Shown here in pieces: positions 48,058-58,600 of a stretch of 64,000 bases of DNA (position 1 is the stretch's first letter; every line of letters starts with the position of its first letter). Under the pieces are notes generated by a model. It searched no databases and was not told the origin of the DNA. It saw only the letters and a list, made by a program, of their open reading frames with translations. Origin of the DNA: Streptomyces gardneri (GTDB lineage Bacteria; Actinomycetota; Actinomycetes; Streptomycetales; Streptomycetaceae); the NCBI RefSeq assembly GCF_006539185.1, contig NZ_BJMN01000023.1, forward strand, positions 106,161-170,160, read 5' to 3'. Both the position numbers and the translations under genes were made by a program.

Positions 48058-48465
48058 CTACTTGGTCGGGAGCTCGTCCGCGAGCGGGCGGTCGATCGCC
48101 ATGATCCAGCGGTTGTCGCCGGTGCGCCGCATGACGTCGGTGCAGGTGCCCGTGATGATCTGGCGCCCGCCCTGCTCGTCCGCGACGTCGAGGCGGAACT
48201 CGACGATCACCAGCGAGACGTCACCGGCGACGTAGTTCTGCACGACCTTCGAGTCGAGCTTGGGGCCGGTGTTCAGCAGGTCGATGATGCCCTGCCGGCG
48301 CTCCGCGCCCGTCAGCGGGCTGCCCGAGAGGTTCGAGATCGCGTCGTCGCGGTAGAGCGTGTCGAAGATGGCGCCGTCGCCCGAGTTGAAGGCGTCGATG
48401 AACGCCTGGTTCTGCTGCTCCACGTCGTCGGTGAGGACCAGATTGGCGAGATCGGTGGTGGTCAT
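48058..48465 (-). CDS. SnoaL-like/DUF4440-type small protein downstream of the PKS
   Basis: A 135-residue cytoplasmic protein with an NTF2-like alpha+beta barrel. EQQNQAFIDAFNSGDGAIFDTLYRDDAISNL is the typical first helix pair, followed by LTGAERRQGIIDLLN, SLVIVEFRLDVADEQG and DNRWIMAIDRPLA. Relatives act as cyclases, isomerases or ligand-binding proteins in polyketide pathways, although many have other roles. The start ATG at 48465 has GGAG upstream. The gene lies 185 bp after the terminal PKS gene on the same strand, so a tailoring role for the released aldehyde is possible, based on position alone. Confidence 0.75.
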   Translation of the reverse strand: MTTTDLANLVLTDDVEQQNQAFIDAFNSGDGAIFDTLYRDDAISNLSGSPLTGAERRQGIIDLLNTGPKLDSKVVQNYVAGDVSLVIVEFRLDVADEQGGRQIITGTCTDVMRRTGDNRWIMAIDRPLADELPTK

Positions 48466-48650
48466 GGTGATGACTGCTCCCTGTTCGTTGGTGCTTTCTC
48501 TGTCGTTCCGGTCGTTTCCGGTGCGCTCCGGGCCCTGCCCGGTCGCTCCGGGTCGTGCCGGTTGGGACGGGGGGTGCGACGGCACGCCGACCGTATGCGG
48601 CGGCGCCCCACCCCCCATCCACCGTGGGGTAATCGCCTGTCCGGCGCGGA

Positions 48651-51600
48651 TCACCCCTCGGTCATCGGTGCCGCCGGGAAGTAGCCGACCTCGGTGAAGA
48701 AGTCGACGTACCTGCCGAACAGTTGCTTGGTCACGGGCGGGCAGTGCACGCCGCTTCCCGCGAGCACCTCCAGCGTGTCGGTGATGTCCATCGGCGGGTA
48801 GAAACCGGAGCTGTCCGCGGTCAGCATCTCGAAGGCGTCGAGCAGCGGCACGAGCGCGTTGCCCCGGTCGGAGCGCACGAGCTCCAGCCAGGCGTCCCGG
48901 TCCAGTTCACCCAGCGGGTAGCCGAACGACCGCAGGTGCTCGGCGGCTTCGGCGAACGTCAGCTCGCTCGGGTTGTAGAGGTGGAACGTCCGTCCCACCG
49001 CGCCCTCCCGGCCCGACATCGTGAGGATCGCCGCGCTGACGTAGTCCACGGGCATCAGGTGGACGGGCCCCACCATCCCCTCCGGGACCGCGCCGGCCTG
49101 CAGGATGCCCTTGAGGCTCAGCCAGACGAAGTCCCGTGTCTGGCAGGCTCCGTTGCGCTGGTCGCCGGAGATCACGTCGACGCGGTAGACCGAGACCGGC
49201 AGGCCTCGCTCCCGGGCCGTCCCGATGAGCTGCTCGCACACCCATTTGCTCTGGACGTATCCGGTGGGAAGTGACTCCGCCGGGCCTGTCGGCGCGTCCG
49301 GCGCGAGGGCGGCGCCACCGCTGTCGGTGCCCGAGAAGACTCCGGTCGTCGACACGTAGTGGACGGGCACCGAGCGGTGCCGGGCCGCGAGCCGCAGGAC
49401 CTCGATCGTGCCGGAGACGTTGGCCGCCTTCAGGTCCTCGTACGGGTGCAGCCAGTTGACGGAGGCGCCGACGTGGTAGACCACGTCGGTCTCCCGGCTC
49501 AGCCGGTCGAACTCCCCCTCGTCGAGGCCGAGGAGAGGCCGTGCGAGGTCGCCGACGACGACGTCGATCCGGCTCTCGTCGATCTCCTCCGCGATGCGGT
49601 ACCAGTCCAGGTTGGCGCGCAGCCGCTCCTGGGCATCGGCCTGGTCCGCGCCGCGGACGAGCACCCGCACGCGAGCGGTCGTCGTCACCAGCAGATCACG
49701 CAGGACGAAGGCGCCGAGGAAGCCGGTGGCCCCGGTCAGGAACACCATGGTGGGCTCCGTGGCGACGCGGGTGACGACGCCCTCGGGCCGTACGTCCTCG
49801 GGGAGTACGGTCTCGGCCGCGAAGTCCACGGCGTGCGCCGCACCTCCCTCGCCCTTGGCCCCGGCCCGGCCGGCGCCGCTCCCCGTCGTACCCTCCAGCA
49901 GGACCGTGCGGAGGTACTCCGCGAGCGCCACGGGGGTCGGGTGATCGAACACCAGCGTCGCGGGGAGCCTGCCGCCCACGACGTCGTCGAGCCGGTTGCG
50001 GAGTTCCACGGCGGTCAGCGAGTCGAAGCCGAGCGACGGGAACGGCTGGTCGCCGGCGATGCCCGCCGGGTCGGGGTGGCCGAGCACGGCACCGGCCTCG
50101 GCCCGGACGACCCCGAGGAGGTACGCGAGCTGCTCGGCCCCGGTCATCCCGCCCAGATCCCGGCCGGAGGCGGCGCCGGTGTCGGCGGCGTTCCGGGCGG
50201 TGCCACGGGTGGGGGCGCCCGCGAGCGCGGACAGCAGCAGCGGCGCCCGGCCGGGGTTCTCCCGCAGGGCGGCCACGTCCAGCGGGGTGCCGACGAGCGC
50301 CGGCAGCCCCTGCGCGAGGGCGGCGTCGAGGATCGCCGGTCCGCGCTCGGCGGTGACGGGCCGGAAGCCGGCCCGGGCGATGCGCCGGAGGTCGGCCTCG
50401 TCCAGGTCCCCGGTCATGCCGCCGGACTGCTCCCACAGGCCCCAGGCGACGGAGGTCGCCGGCAGGCCGCGGGCCGCGCGGTGCTCGGCGAGGCCGTCGA
50501 GGAAGGCGTTCGCCGCGGCGTACGGAGCCTGGCCGGCGCCGCCGATCACGCCCGCGAGGGAGGAGAACAGGACGAAGGCCGAGAGGTCGAGGCCTCGGGT
50601 CAGCTCGTGCAGGTTCCAGGCGGCGTCGGCCTTCGGGCGCAGCACCGCGTCCAGTCGCTCCGGCGTCTGGTCCGCGATCAGACCGTCGTCCAGGACACCG
50701 GCCATGTGGACGACGCCGGTCAGCGGGCGGTCCGCCGGGATGTCGGCGAGGACCCGTGCGAGCGCCTCCCGGTCGGCGGCGTCGGCGGCGGCGATCGTCA
50801 CCCGGGCGCCGAGCCGCTTCAGCTCCTCGCTCAACTCCCTTGCACCGTCCGCCTTTTCACCGCGCCGGCTGGTGAGGAGGAGGTCCCTCACCCCGTGGCG
50901 GGTCACCAGGTGCCGCGCGAACAGCGCGCCGAGCGAGCCGGTGCCGCCGGTGATCAGGACCGTACCGTCGGGGTTCCAGGACCCCGAGGGCCGAGCGTCC
51001 ACCGCGGCCGCCACCCGGCGCATCCTGGGCCGGAGCACCTGACCGTCGCGGAGCGCCAGCTGCGCCTCGCCGACGCCCGCCGCCGACAGCAGCGGAAGGA
51101 CGGCGTCGGAGGCCGGGGAGCCGTCGGTGTCGACGAGCACGACGCGCCCGGGGTGCTCGGACTGGGCCGAGCGCACCAGCCCCCAGACGGCGGACGCCGC
51201 GAGGTCGGTCACGTCCTCGGTACGGGTCGCGACCGCACCCCGGGTGAGGACCACGAGCCGGGTCCCGGCGAGCCGGTCGTCGGCCAGCCACTCCTGGACC
51301 AGGGCGAGCGCATGGCGCGCGGCCCGGTGGACCGAGCCGGGCAGGATCCCGCCCTGGGCTCCCCCCGCGGGGGCGAGCACGGCGAGGAGCGGCTGCCCGT
51401 CGCCGGTCCGTGCGGCCTCCCCGGCGGCCGGGACGTCGGGCAGGCGCCGGGCGCCCGGCAGGAGGGCGTCGAGCGGGGGCGTACGGGCACCGAGCACGCC
51501 CCAGGTCGCGGTCGCGTCCTGGGCGCCGGCGAGGCCGACGGGTGCCCAGGCGACCTCGAAGAGGGCGTCGTGCTCGCGCGCCCCGGCGGCGACGCGGGTC

Positions 51601-54600
51601 CCGGCGGAGCCGAAGCCGAGCGAGGCGATCGAGGCGACGGGCCGGCCCGTCGCGTCGGCGAGGTACGCGGCGAGGGTGCCGTCACCGGCGGGCGTCAGGC
51701 GTACGCGGACGAGGGAGGCACCGGTGGCGTGCAGCCGCACACCCCGCCACGCGACGACGAGCCGCCCGGACCGGGATCCGGAGACCTCGGCGGAAACCTC
51801 GGCGGAGACCTCGGGGGAGACCTCGGGGGCGGTCTTGGCGACGCGCTCGGCCGCGATCTCGGAGGCGGTCGTGGCGACTCCCCCGGCAGAGCTCTCGGCG
51901 GTTGTCTCGGCTGCGGTCTCGGCGCCAGTCTCGCCGGCCGTCCCGGCGGCAGGGCCCTCACCGGCGCCCTCGTGCGGGGCGGTCGGCGCCGCCGCCGTCG
52001 GCTCGGCCGCCGGCCGCGCCGTGGCCGTGAGCGGTGCCGCGTGCAGGGCCGCGTCCAGCAGGGCGGGGTGCAGGCCGAAGTCCCCGGGCAGGGCACGGTT
52101 CCGGCCCGCTTCCGGCAGACACACCTCGGCGTACAGGTCCTCCCCGAGCCGCCATGCGGCGCTCACGCCCCGGAAGCCGGGGCCGTAGGCCTGCCCGTCG
52201 CCGGCGAGCCGTTCGTAGGCACCGTCCAGATCGAGCGCGGTCGCGCCCTCCGGCGGCCAGCTCGCCAGCTCGAAGTCCGGCTCGGAGGCCTCCACGCCGA
52301 CCCGGCCGCGCCCGGCGAGCGACCACGTGACGTCACCGGCCTCGGGCCGGGTGTGGACCGTGACCGTACGCCGTCCCCGCTCGTCCGCCGCGCCCACGCC
52401 GACCTGCACCCGCAGCCCGGCGCCGACGTCCAGCCTCGGCAGCGCCTCGACGGAGAACTCGTCGAGGACCGTGGCGCCGAACTCGTCGCCGGCCCGCACC
52501 ACCAGTTCCACGAGGGCGGCGGGCGGCAGGACGGCCGCCCCGTCCACGACGTGGTCGGCGAGCCAGGGGTGGGAGTGCCGGGTGATCCGGCTGCTGAAGA
52601 GCGCCTCGTCGCCGTGCGAACCGTGCGCTCCCTGCGATCCGTACGGTCCGTGCGGTCCGTTCCCGCCGTTGGGCGCCGCGACGGTGACGGCGGCGCCGAG
52701 GAGGGGGTGGCCGACGGCGTCCAGGCCCAGGCCCACGGCGTCCGTGGCGGCCGAGACCGGCTCGTACCAGTAGCGCTCCTGCTGGAAGGCGTACGTCGGC
52801 AGGTCGACCCGGCGCGCCCCGGAGCCCTCGAAGACGGCGTCCCAGTCGGGGGCCGCGCCCCGCACGTACGCCTCGCCCGCCGAGGTCCAGAACCGCTCCT
52901 GGCCGCCCTCGTCGCGCCGCAGGGTGCCGACCACGGTGGCGGCGCGCCCGGCGTCCTCGGCGATGTCCTGGACCCCGGTCACGAGGACCGGATGGGCGCT
53001 CGCCTCCACGAACGTGCCGTAACCCTGGCCGAGGAGGGCCCGGACGGCCCGCTCCAGCTCGACGGTCTGCCGAAGGTTGCGGTACCAGTAGCCGGCGTCC
53101 AGCTCGGGCCCCTCGACCCAGCCCCCGGTCACGGTGGACAGCATCGGGATCTCGGCCTGACGTGGAGTCACATCAGCGAGGAGAGTGGTCAGTTCGTCCT
53201 GGAGCAGTTCCACGTACGCCGAGTGCGAGGCGTAGTCGACGGGGACGCGACGCGCCCGTATCCCGTCGGTCCGGGCCTCCGCGAGGAACTCGTCCAGCGC
53301 GTCGTTCTCGCCGGAGACGACCACCGAGCGCGGTCCGTTGACGGCGGCGAGCTGGATCCCGCCCTCCCACGGCACTATCCGCTCGCGGACCTCCGCCGCG
53401 GGCAGGGCCACGGACACCATGCCCCCGAGACCGGCGAGGACCCGGCCGATCGCCTGGCTGCGCAGCGCCACGACACGCGCGCCGTCCTGGAGGGTCAGCA
53501 CCCCGGCCACGGTGGCCGCCGCTATCTCGCCCTGGGAGTGTCCGGCCACGGCCTCGGGGCGCACGCCCCGGGAACGCCACAGCTCGGCGAGGGACACCAT
53601 CACGGCCCACAGGACGGGCTGGACGACGTCGACGCGGTCCAGGCCGGGGGCGCCGTCGGCGCCGCGCAGCACGTCCTGGAGCGACCAGTCGGTGAACTCG
53701 GCCAGGGCCTCGGCGCAGGCGTCGATCCGCTCCGCGAACGCCGGGGAGGTGTCCATGAGGTCGACGGCCATGCCGGCCCACTGCGAGCCCTGGCCGGGGA
53801 ACAGGAACACGGTCTTGCCGGAGCGGCCCGCGCTCCCCGTCACCAGGCCCGCGGCGGGTTCGCCGTCGGCGAGGGCGTCGAGTCGCGCCAGCCGGGCTTC
53901 CCGGTCGACGCCGACGATCGACGCCCGCTCGGGAAGTGCGGCCCGGGTCGTCGCGAGGGAGAACGCCACGTCCTGGTCGGTGAGTTCGGGCCGCTCGGCG
54001 AGGTGCGCCGCGAGGCGCCGCGCCTGCTCGCGCAGTGCGGGACGGGACTTGGCGGACAGCACCCAGGGCACGGCCTGTCCGCCCTCCGCCTGCTCGGGGG
54101 CGGTGGTCTCCTCGGGCACCTCTTCGAGGATGACGTGGGCGTTGGTGCCGCTGACTCCGAAGGACGAGACCGCCGCGCGGCGCGGTCGGTCGAGCTCGGG
54201 CCAGGCCTGCTCCTCGGTGAGGAGTTCGACGGCGCCGGCACGCCAGTCGACCACGGGGGTGGGCTCGTCGACGTGGAGCGTCCTCGGCATGGTGCCGTGG
54301 CGCATGGCCTGGATCATCTTGATGACGCCGCCGACGCCGGCCGCGGCGACCGTGTGCCCGATGTTCGACTTGAGCGAGCCGAGCCGCAGCGGACGGTCGG
54401 CGGGACGGCCCTGTCCGTACGTGGCGAGGAGCGCCTGTGCCTCGATCGGGTCGCCGAGCTTGGTCGCGGTGCCGTGCGCCTCGACGATGTCCACGTCCGC
54501 GGTCGTCAGTCCGGCGTCGGCGAGCGCGCCCTTGATGACCCGTTCCTGGGAGGGGCCGTTGGGGGCGGTCAGGCCGTTGGAGGCGCCGTCCTGGTTGACG

Positions 54601-55490
54601 GCGGATCCCCGGATCACCGCGAGGACGCGGTGCCCGTTCCGGCGCGCGTCGGACAGCTTCTCCACCAGGACCAGGCCGACGCCCTCGGACCAGCCGGTGC
54701 CGGCGGCCGAGGCCGCGAAGGAGCGGCAACGGCCGTCGGCGGACAGCCCGTTCTGACGGGAGAAGTCGACGAAGCCGCCGGGGTGGCCGTTGACCGTCAC
54801 ACCGCCGGCGACCGCGAGCGCCGACTCGCCGGAGCGCACGGACTGCACGGCGAGGTGCAGCGCGACCAGCGAGGACGAGCAGGCGGTGTCGAGCGAGACG
54901 GCCGGGCCCTCGAAGCCGAACGAGTAGGCGATGCGGCCGGAGGCCACACTGCCCAGCTTGCTCGTCATCAGGTACCCCTCGAACTCCTCGGGGCCGTCGA
55001 GGTCGAGGTAGCTCTGCTCGACGATGCCGGCGAAGACACCGGTGCTGCTGCCCCGGAGGGACGTCGGGTCGATGCCGGCGTCCTCGAAGAGCTCCCAGGC
55101 CGTCTCCAGGAGCACCCGGTGCTGGGGGTCCATGGCGAGCGCCTCGCGCGGCGAGATCCCGAAGAAGCCCGCGTCGAAGCGGGTCGCGCCCTCCAGGAAG
55201 CCGCCTTCCTTGGTGTACGTACGGCCGGGCAGCCCGGGCTCGGGGTCGTACAGGGTCTCGACGTCCCAGCCGCGGTCGGCGGGCCACTCGGTGATGGCGT
55301 CACGCCCCTCGGCCACGAGCTTCCACAGGTCGTCCGGGGAGGCGACGCCGCCCGGGTAGCGGCAGGCCATCCCGACGATGGCGACGGGCTCGGACGCCGC
55401 CGACTCCAGCTCGGCGAGCCGCCGGCGGGTCTTCTGCAGGTCCACGGTGACGCGTTTGAGGTAGTCGACGAGCTTTTCTTCGTTGTTCAT
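48651..55490 (-). CDS. Terminal type I PKS module with thioester reductase: KS-AT-DH-KR-ACP-TR
   Basis: A 2279-residue polyketide synthase. Residues 1-35 form a coiled-coil docking helix (LVDYLKRVTVDLQKTRRRLAELE). KS about 36-460 with catalytic Cys204 in DTACSSS and the two His in EAHGTAT and NIGHTV. AT about 555-865 with Ser652 in GHSQGE plus a YASH box, both pointing to methylmalonyl-CoA. DH from about 925 with the intact motif HVVDGAAVLP (His980) and LLDAALH. KR about 1505-1690 with LITGGTGSLG, LDD (B-type) and Ser and Tyr kept (GQAPYAAAN). ACP with Ser1824 in LGFDSL. TR about 1912-2275 with VFLTGATGFLG and the YxxxK motif YVQSKW. There is no thioesterase; the chain is freed by NADPH-dependent reduction. 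A low-complexity insert splits the DH domain. Confidence 0.95.
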   Translation of the reverse strand: MNNEEKLVDYLKRVTVDLQKTRRRLAELESAASEPVAIVGMACRYPGGVASPDDLWKLVAEGRDAITEWPADRGWDVETLYDPEPGLPGRTYTKEGGFLEGATRFDAGFFGISPREALAMDPQHRVLLETAWELFEDAGIDPTSLRGSSTGVFAGIVEQSYLDLDGPEEFEGYLMTSKLGSVASGRIAYSFGFEGPAVSLDTACSSSLVALHLAVQSVRSGESALAVAGGVTVNGHPGGFVDFSRQNGLSADGRCRSFAASAAGTGWSEGVGLVLVEKLSDARRNGHRVLAVIRGSAVNQDGASNGLTAPNGPSQERVIKGALADAGLTTADVDIVEAHGTATKLGDPIEAQALLATYGQGRPADRPLRLGSLKSNIGHTVAAAGVGGVIKMIQAMRHGTMPRTLHVDEPTPVVDWRAGAVELLTEEQAWPELDRPRRAAVSSFGVSGTNAHVILEEVPEETTAPEQAEGGQAVPWVLSAKSRPALREQARRLAAHLAERPELTDQDVAFSLATTRAALPERASIVGVDREARLARLDALADGEPAAGLVTGSAGRSGKTVFLFPGQGSQWAGMAVDLMDTSPAFAERIDACAEALAEFTDWSLQDVLRGADGAPGLDRVDVVQPVLWAVMVSLAELWRSRGVRPEAVAGHSQGEIAAATVAGVLTLQDGARVVALRSQAIGRVLAGLGGMVSVALPAAEVRERIVPWEGGIQLAAVNGPRSVVVSGENDALDEFLAEARTDGIRARRVPVDYASHSAYVELLQDELTTLLADVTPRQAEIPMLSTVTGGWVEGPELDAGYWYRNLRQTVELERAVRALLGQGYGTFVEASAHPVLVTGVQDIAEDAGRAATVVGTLRRDEGGQERFWTSAGEAYVRGAAPDWDAVFEGSGARRVDLPTYAFQQERYWYEPVSAATDAVGLGLDAVGHPLLGAAVTVAAPNGGNGPHGPYGSQGAHGSHGDEALFSSRITRHSHPWLADHVVDGAAVLPPAALVELVVRAGDEFGATVLDEFSVEALPRLDVGAGLRVQVGVGAADERGRRTVTVHTRPEAGDVTWSLAGRGRVGVEASEPDFELASWPPEGATALDLDGAYERLAGDGQAYGPGFRGVSAAWRLGEDLYAEVCLPEAGRNRALPGDFGLHPALLDAALHAAPLTATARPAAEPTAAAPTAPHEGAGEGPAAGTAGETGAETAAETTAESSAGGVATTASEIAAERVAKTAPEVSPEVSAEVSAEVSGSRSGRLVVAWRGVRLHATGASLVRVRLTPAGDGTLAAYLADATGRPVASIASLGFGSAGTRVAAGAREHDALFEVAWAPVGLAGAQDATATWGVLGARTPPLDALLPGARRLPDVPAAGEAARTGDGQPLLAVLAPAGGAQGGILPGSVHRAARHALALVQEWLADDRLAGTRLVVLTRGAVATRTEDVTDLAASAVWGLVRSAQSEHPGRVVLVDTDGSPASDAVLPLLSAAGVGEAQLALRDGQVLRPRMRRVAAAVDARPSGSWNPDGTVLITGGTGSLGALFARHLVTRHGVRDLLLTSRRGEKADGARELSEELKRLGARVTIAAADAADREALARVLADIPADRPLTGVVHMAGVLDDGLIADQTPERLDAVLRPKADAAWNLHELTRGLDLSAFVLFSSLAGVIGGAGQAPYAAANAFLDGLAEHRAARGLPATSVAWGLWEQSGGMTGDLDEADLRRIARAGFRPVTAERGPAILDAALAQGLPALVGTPLDVAALRENPGRAPLLLSALAGAPTRGTARNAADTGAASGRDLGGMTGAEQLAYLLGVVRAEAGAVLGHPDPAGIAGDQPFPSLGFDSLTAVELRNRLDDVVGGRLPATLVFDHPTPVALAEYLRTVLLEGTTGSGAGRAGAKGEGGAAHAVDFAAETVLPEDVRPEGVVTRVATEPTMVFLTGATGFLGAFVLRDLLVTTTARVRVLVRGADQADAQERLRANLDWYRIAEEIDESRIDVVVGDLARPLLGLDEGEFDRLSRETDVVYHVGASVNWLHPYEDLKAANVSGTIEVLRLAARHRSVPVHYVSTTGVFSGTDSGGAALAPDAPTGPAESLPTGYVQSKWVCEQLIGTARERGLPVSVYRVDVISGDQRNGACQTRDFVWLSLKGILQAGAVPEGMVGPVHLMPVDYVSAAILTMSGREGAVGRTFHLYNPSELTFAEAAEHLRSFGYPLGELDRDAWLELVRSDRGNALVPLLDAFEMLTADSSGFYPPMDITDTLEVLAGSGVHCPPVTKQLFGRYVDFFTEVGYFPAAPMTEG
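51775..52020 (-). repeat. Low-complexity coding insert in the DH domain of the terminal PKS
   Basis: About 80 residues rich in Ala, Glu, Thr, Ser and Val (for example PEVSPEVSAEVSAEVS and AETTAESSAGG) interrupt the DH fold after LLDAALHAAP and before VVAWRGVRLHA. At the DNA level a 12-bp unit close to GAGACCTCGGCG repeats four times near 51780-51830 and in degenerate form up to 51945. The other two DH regions in the window lack this insert. Confidence 0.8.
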
Positions 55491-55618
55491 GGTCTTGCGG
55501 TCTCCCAGATCAGTGGGGTCGTCGGAGAGGCGGGCGAAGGGGCGCGATGGCGGCGCGACGACGGGCGGCGCGGCCACCGCGCCGGAGGTCGGCGGTCTGC
55601 GGTCTGCGGTCTGCCGGT

Positions 55619-58600
55619 TCAGTCGGCCGACGGGTCCAACTCGCCGTCGATGAGGGCGAAGAGGTCGTCGGTGGTCGCGTCCGCGAGCCGGGCGGCCAGG
55701 TCGTCGTCGTCCTCCGGGATGCCGGCCAGTGAAGTCAGGTCGGGCGTGCCGCCCGGCCACCCCTCGCCGGTGAGCTGGACCAGGAGTCCCTGGAGCCGCG
55801 CCGCGACGGTCGCGCGGAGCGCCCCGTCGCCGGCCATGTCCGGCAGCGCCGATTCCAGGTGGTCGAGGCCGGCCAGGGTCGAGCGGACGCTCGCCTCCTC
55901 CCGTACGGCCGCGAGGTGGACGAGCAGGTGGTCGGTGAGTGCGTCGGGCGTCGGGTGGTCGAAGACCAGCGTCGCGGGAAGTTCGACACCGATGGCCCTG
56001 CCGAGCCGGTTGCGCAGGTCGACAGCGATCAGCGAGTCGAAGCCGAGGTCCTGGAAGGCCCGCTCGGGCTCGATGGCGAACGGGTCGAAGTGACCGAGGA
56101 CAGCGGCCACTTCACCCCTGACGAGATCGAGCAGCGCCACACGCCGTGCTTCCCGGGGCATGGCCGCGAGGAGCTCGGCGAACGGCTCGGTGGCTCCCGA
56201 AGCGGCAGCCCCGGCAGTCGCGCTCCCGGTGACAGCGCCCTCGGTGGCGGCGGTCTCGATGACGCGCCGGACCGGTCCGGCCGGGGTTCCGTCCCCCGCC
56301 CCGACGGCCTGCCCGTCCCCTGCCGACGGGTCCACCGAAGCGAACTCCTCCAGCGGCACCTCCCGGTAGCCGAGGGACTCCACCGTGAGCACCGGGCGGC
56401 CCGCCGAGTCCGTGAGCCGGACGGCGGCGGTCAGCTTCCCGGTCTCCGCGAGGAGGACATGGGCAGCGGCCGCGCCGGTGGCATGGAGTCGGACACCCCG
56501 CCACTCGGCCGGCACGAGCACGGCCCCGGCGCGGGTCGGGAAGGGGTGCCCGAGGACGGCGGCGTCGAGGAGGGCCGGATGCAGCCCGAACCGCGTTACG
56601 TCCGAAAGGAGTTCCTCGGGGACCCGCACCTCGGGTGCGTTCCGTACGGCCTCCTCGGCGCCGGAATCCGGCGACGCGAAGGCGCCCTCCTCGCCCCTGT
56701 CGCCCCCTGCCGCGGCGAGAAGCCCCTCGGCGTGGAGGGTCCAGGCAGCGCCCGGACGGTCGAGGCGCGCGTGAACGGCCAGGGAACGCCGACCGGACGC
56801 GTCCGGGGCCCCCACCCGCACCTGGGTCTCGACCGCGCCCTCGCGGGGTATCGCGAGCGGGGCCCGCAGGGACAGTTCGTCCAGCACGGTCGCGCCGGTC
56901 GCGTCACCCGCTCGTACGGCCATGTCGACGAGCGCGGAGGCGGACAGGACGACGGTGTCCCGCACCGCGTGTCCGGCCAGCCAGGGGTGGGTGGCGAGGG
57001 AGACACGACCGCTGAGCACACTCTCCCCGGAGCCCGCGAGTGCGACGGGCGCGCCGAGGAACGGGTGGCCTCCCGGGTCCGCCTCGGAGCCGCCGGCCCC
57101 GGAACCCGTCGCCCCGGAGCCCGCCGCCCCGGACCTCGCGGGCCCGGACTCCAGCCAGTGGCGCCGGTGCCGGAAGGAGTACGTGGGCAGGTCGATGTGC
57201 GGGTGGTCGCCACCGTCTCCGTAGTACGCCGACCAGTCGACCGGCACGCCACGGGTGTGGAGCAGACCCAGGGCGGCGAGCAGGGTCTCGGCCTCGGGCC
57301 GCCCCCGGCGCAGCGCCGGCACCGCCGTCATCGCCGCCGCGGCGCCCTTCGGCCGTACGCCGTCGGTCATCGCGGTCAGGGCGCCGTCGGGCCCCAGTTC
57401 CAGCAGCGTGGTGACGCCCAGTTCGGCGAGTGTCGCGACGGCGTCGCCGTACCGGACCGCGCCCCGGACCTGGTTCGTCCAGTACGCGGCGGTGCGCAGG
57501 TCGTCTCCGTCGGCGAGCCGGCCGGTCAGCGTCGACACCACGGGTATGCGCGGTTCGTGGTACGTGAGTCCCTCCGCGACCTGCTGGAAGGCGTCGAGCA
57601 TGCCGTCCATGTGCGGCGAGTGGAAAGCGTGACTGACCGTCAGGAAGCGCGGCCGGTGGCCGAGTTCCTCCAGACGTCCGGCGATCTCGGCCACCGCGTC
57701 GGCGTCACCCGAGATCACGACGGACGCGGGACCGTTGACGGCCGCGATCCCCACCTGGTGCTCGCGCCCCGCGAGCAGCCCGGCGACCTCGTCCTCGTCG
57801 GCGCGTACCGCGAGCATCGCTCCGCCTCCAGGCAGGGCCTGCATGAGGCGGGCCCTGGACGCCACGAGGAGGCAGGCGTCCTTGAGGGAGAGCACGCCGG
57901 CGACGTGGGCCGCGGCGAGTTCGCCGATGGAGTGCCCGGCGACGAAGTCCGGCGTGACACCCCAGGACTCCAACAACCGGAAGAGCGCCACCTCGACCGC
58001 GAACAGGGCGGGCTGCGTGTAGCCGGTCAGGTCCAGCTCGTCACCAGCCGCGATCACCTCCCGCACCGGACGGGCCAGATGACCGTCCAGCTCCTCCGCC
58101 ACCGCGTCGAAGGCCCGCGCAAAGGCGGGGAAGGACTCGTAGAGCCCCTGCCCCATCCCGACCCGCTGCGCACCCTGCCCCGTGAAGACGAACCCGGTGC
58201 GGGCGGACTCCCTGGCGGTGCCTCGTACGACACCGGGTCCCTCGGCGCCCGCCGCGAGGGCACGCAGACCGGCAACGATCGCCTCGCGGTCGCCGCCGAC
58301 GACCACGGCCCGGTGCTCGAAGGCCGAACGGCTCGTCGCCAGCGACCGGCCCACGTGCTCCACGGCTGCCGCATCGGACTCGGCGAAAGCGGCGAGGCGA
58401 GCCGCCTGCGCCTCCAGCGCCTCACCGGTCTTCCCCGAGAGCAGCCACGGCACGGCCGGGAGCGCGGCGACCGGTGCCACAGCGGCCTCGTCGTCACCCT
58501 CGGAGGCGGGTACGGGCTGCGGAGCCTCCTCGATGATGACGTGCGCATTGGTGCCGCTGATCCCGAAGGACGAGACCGCAGCTCGGCGCGGACGCCCGAC

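Noticed and set aside
49359..56093. 2244-residue plus-strand open frame opposite the PKS
   Set aside because: Pure shadow of the PKS codon pattern; no domain is readable.
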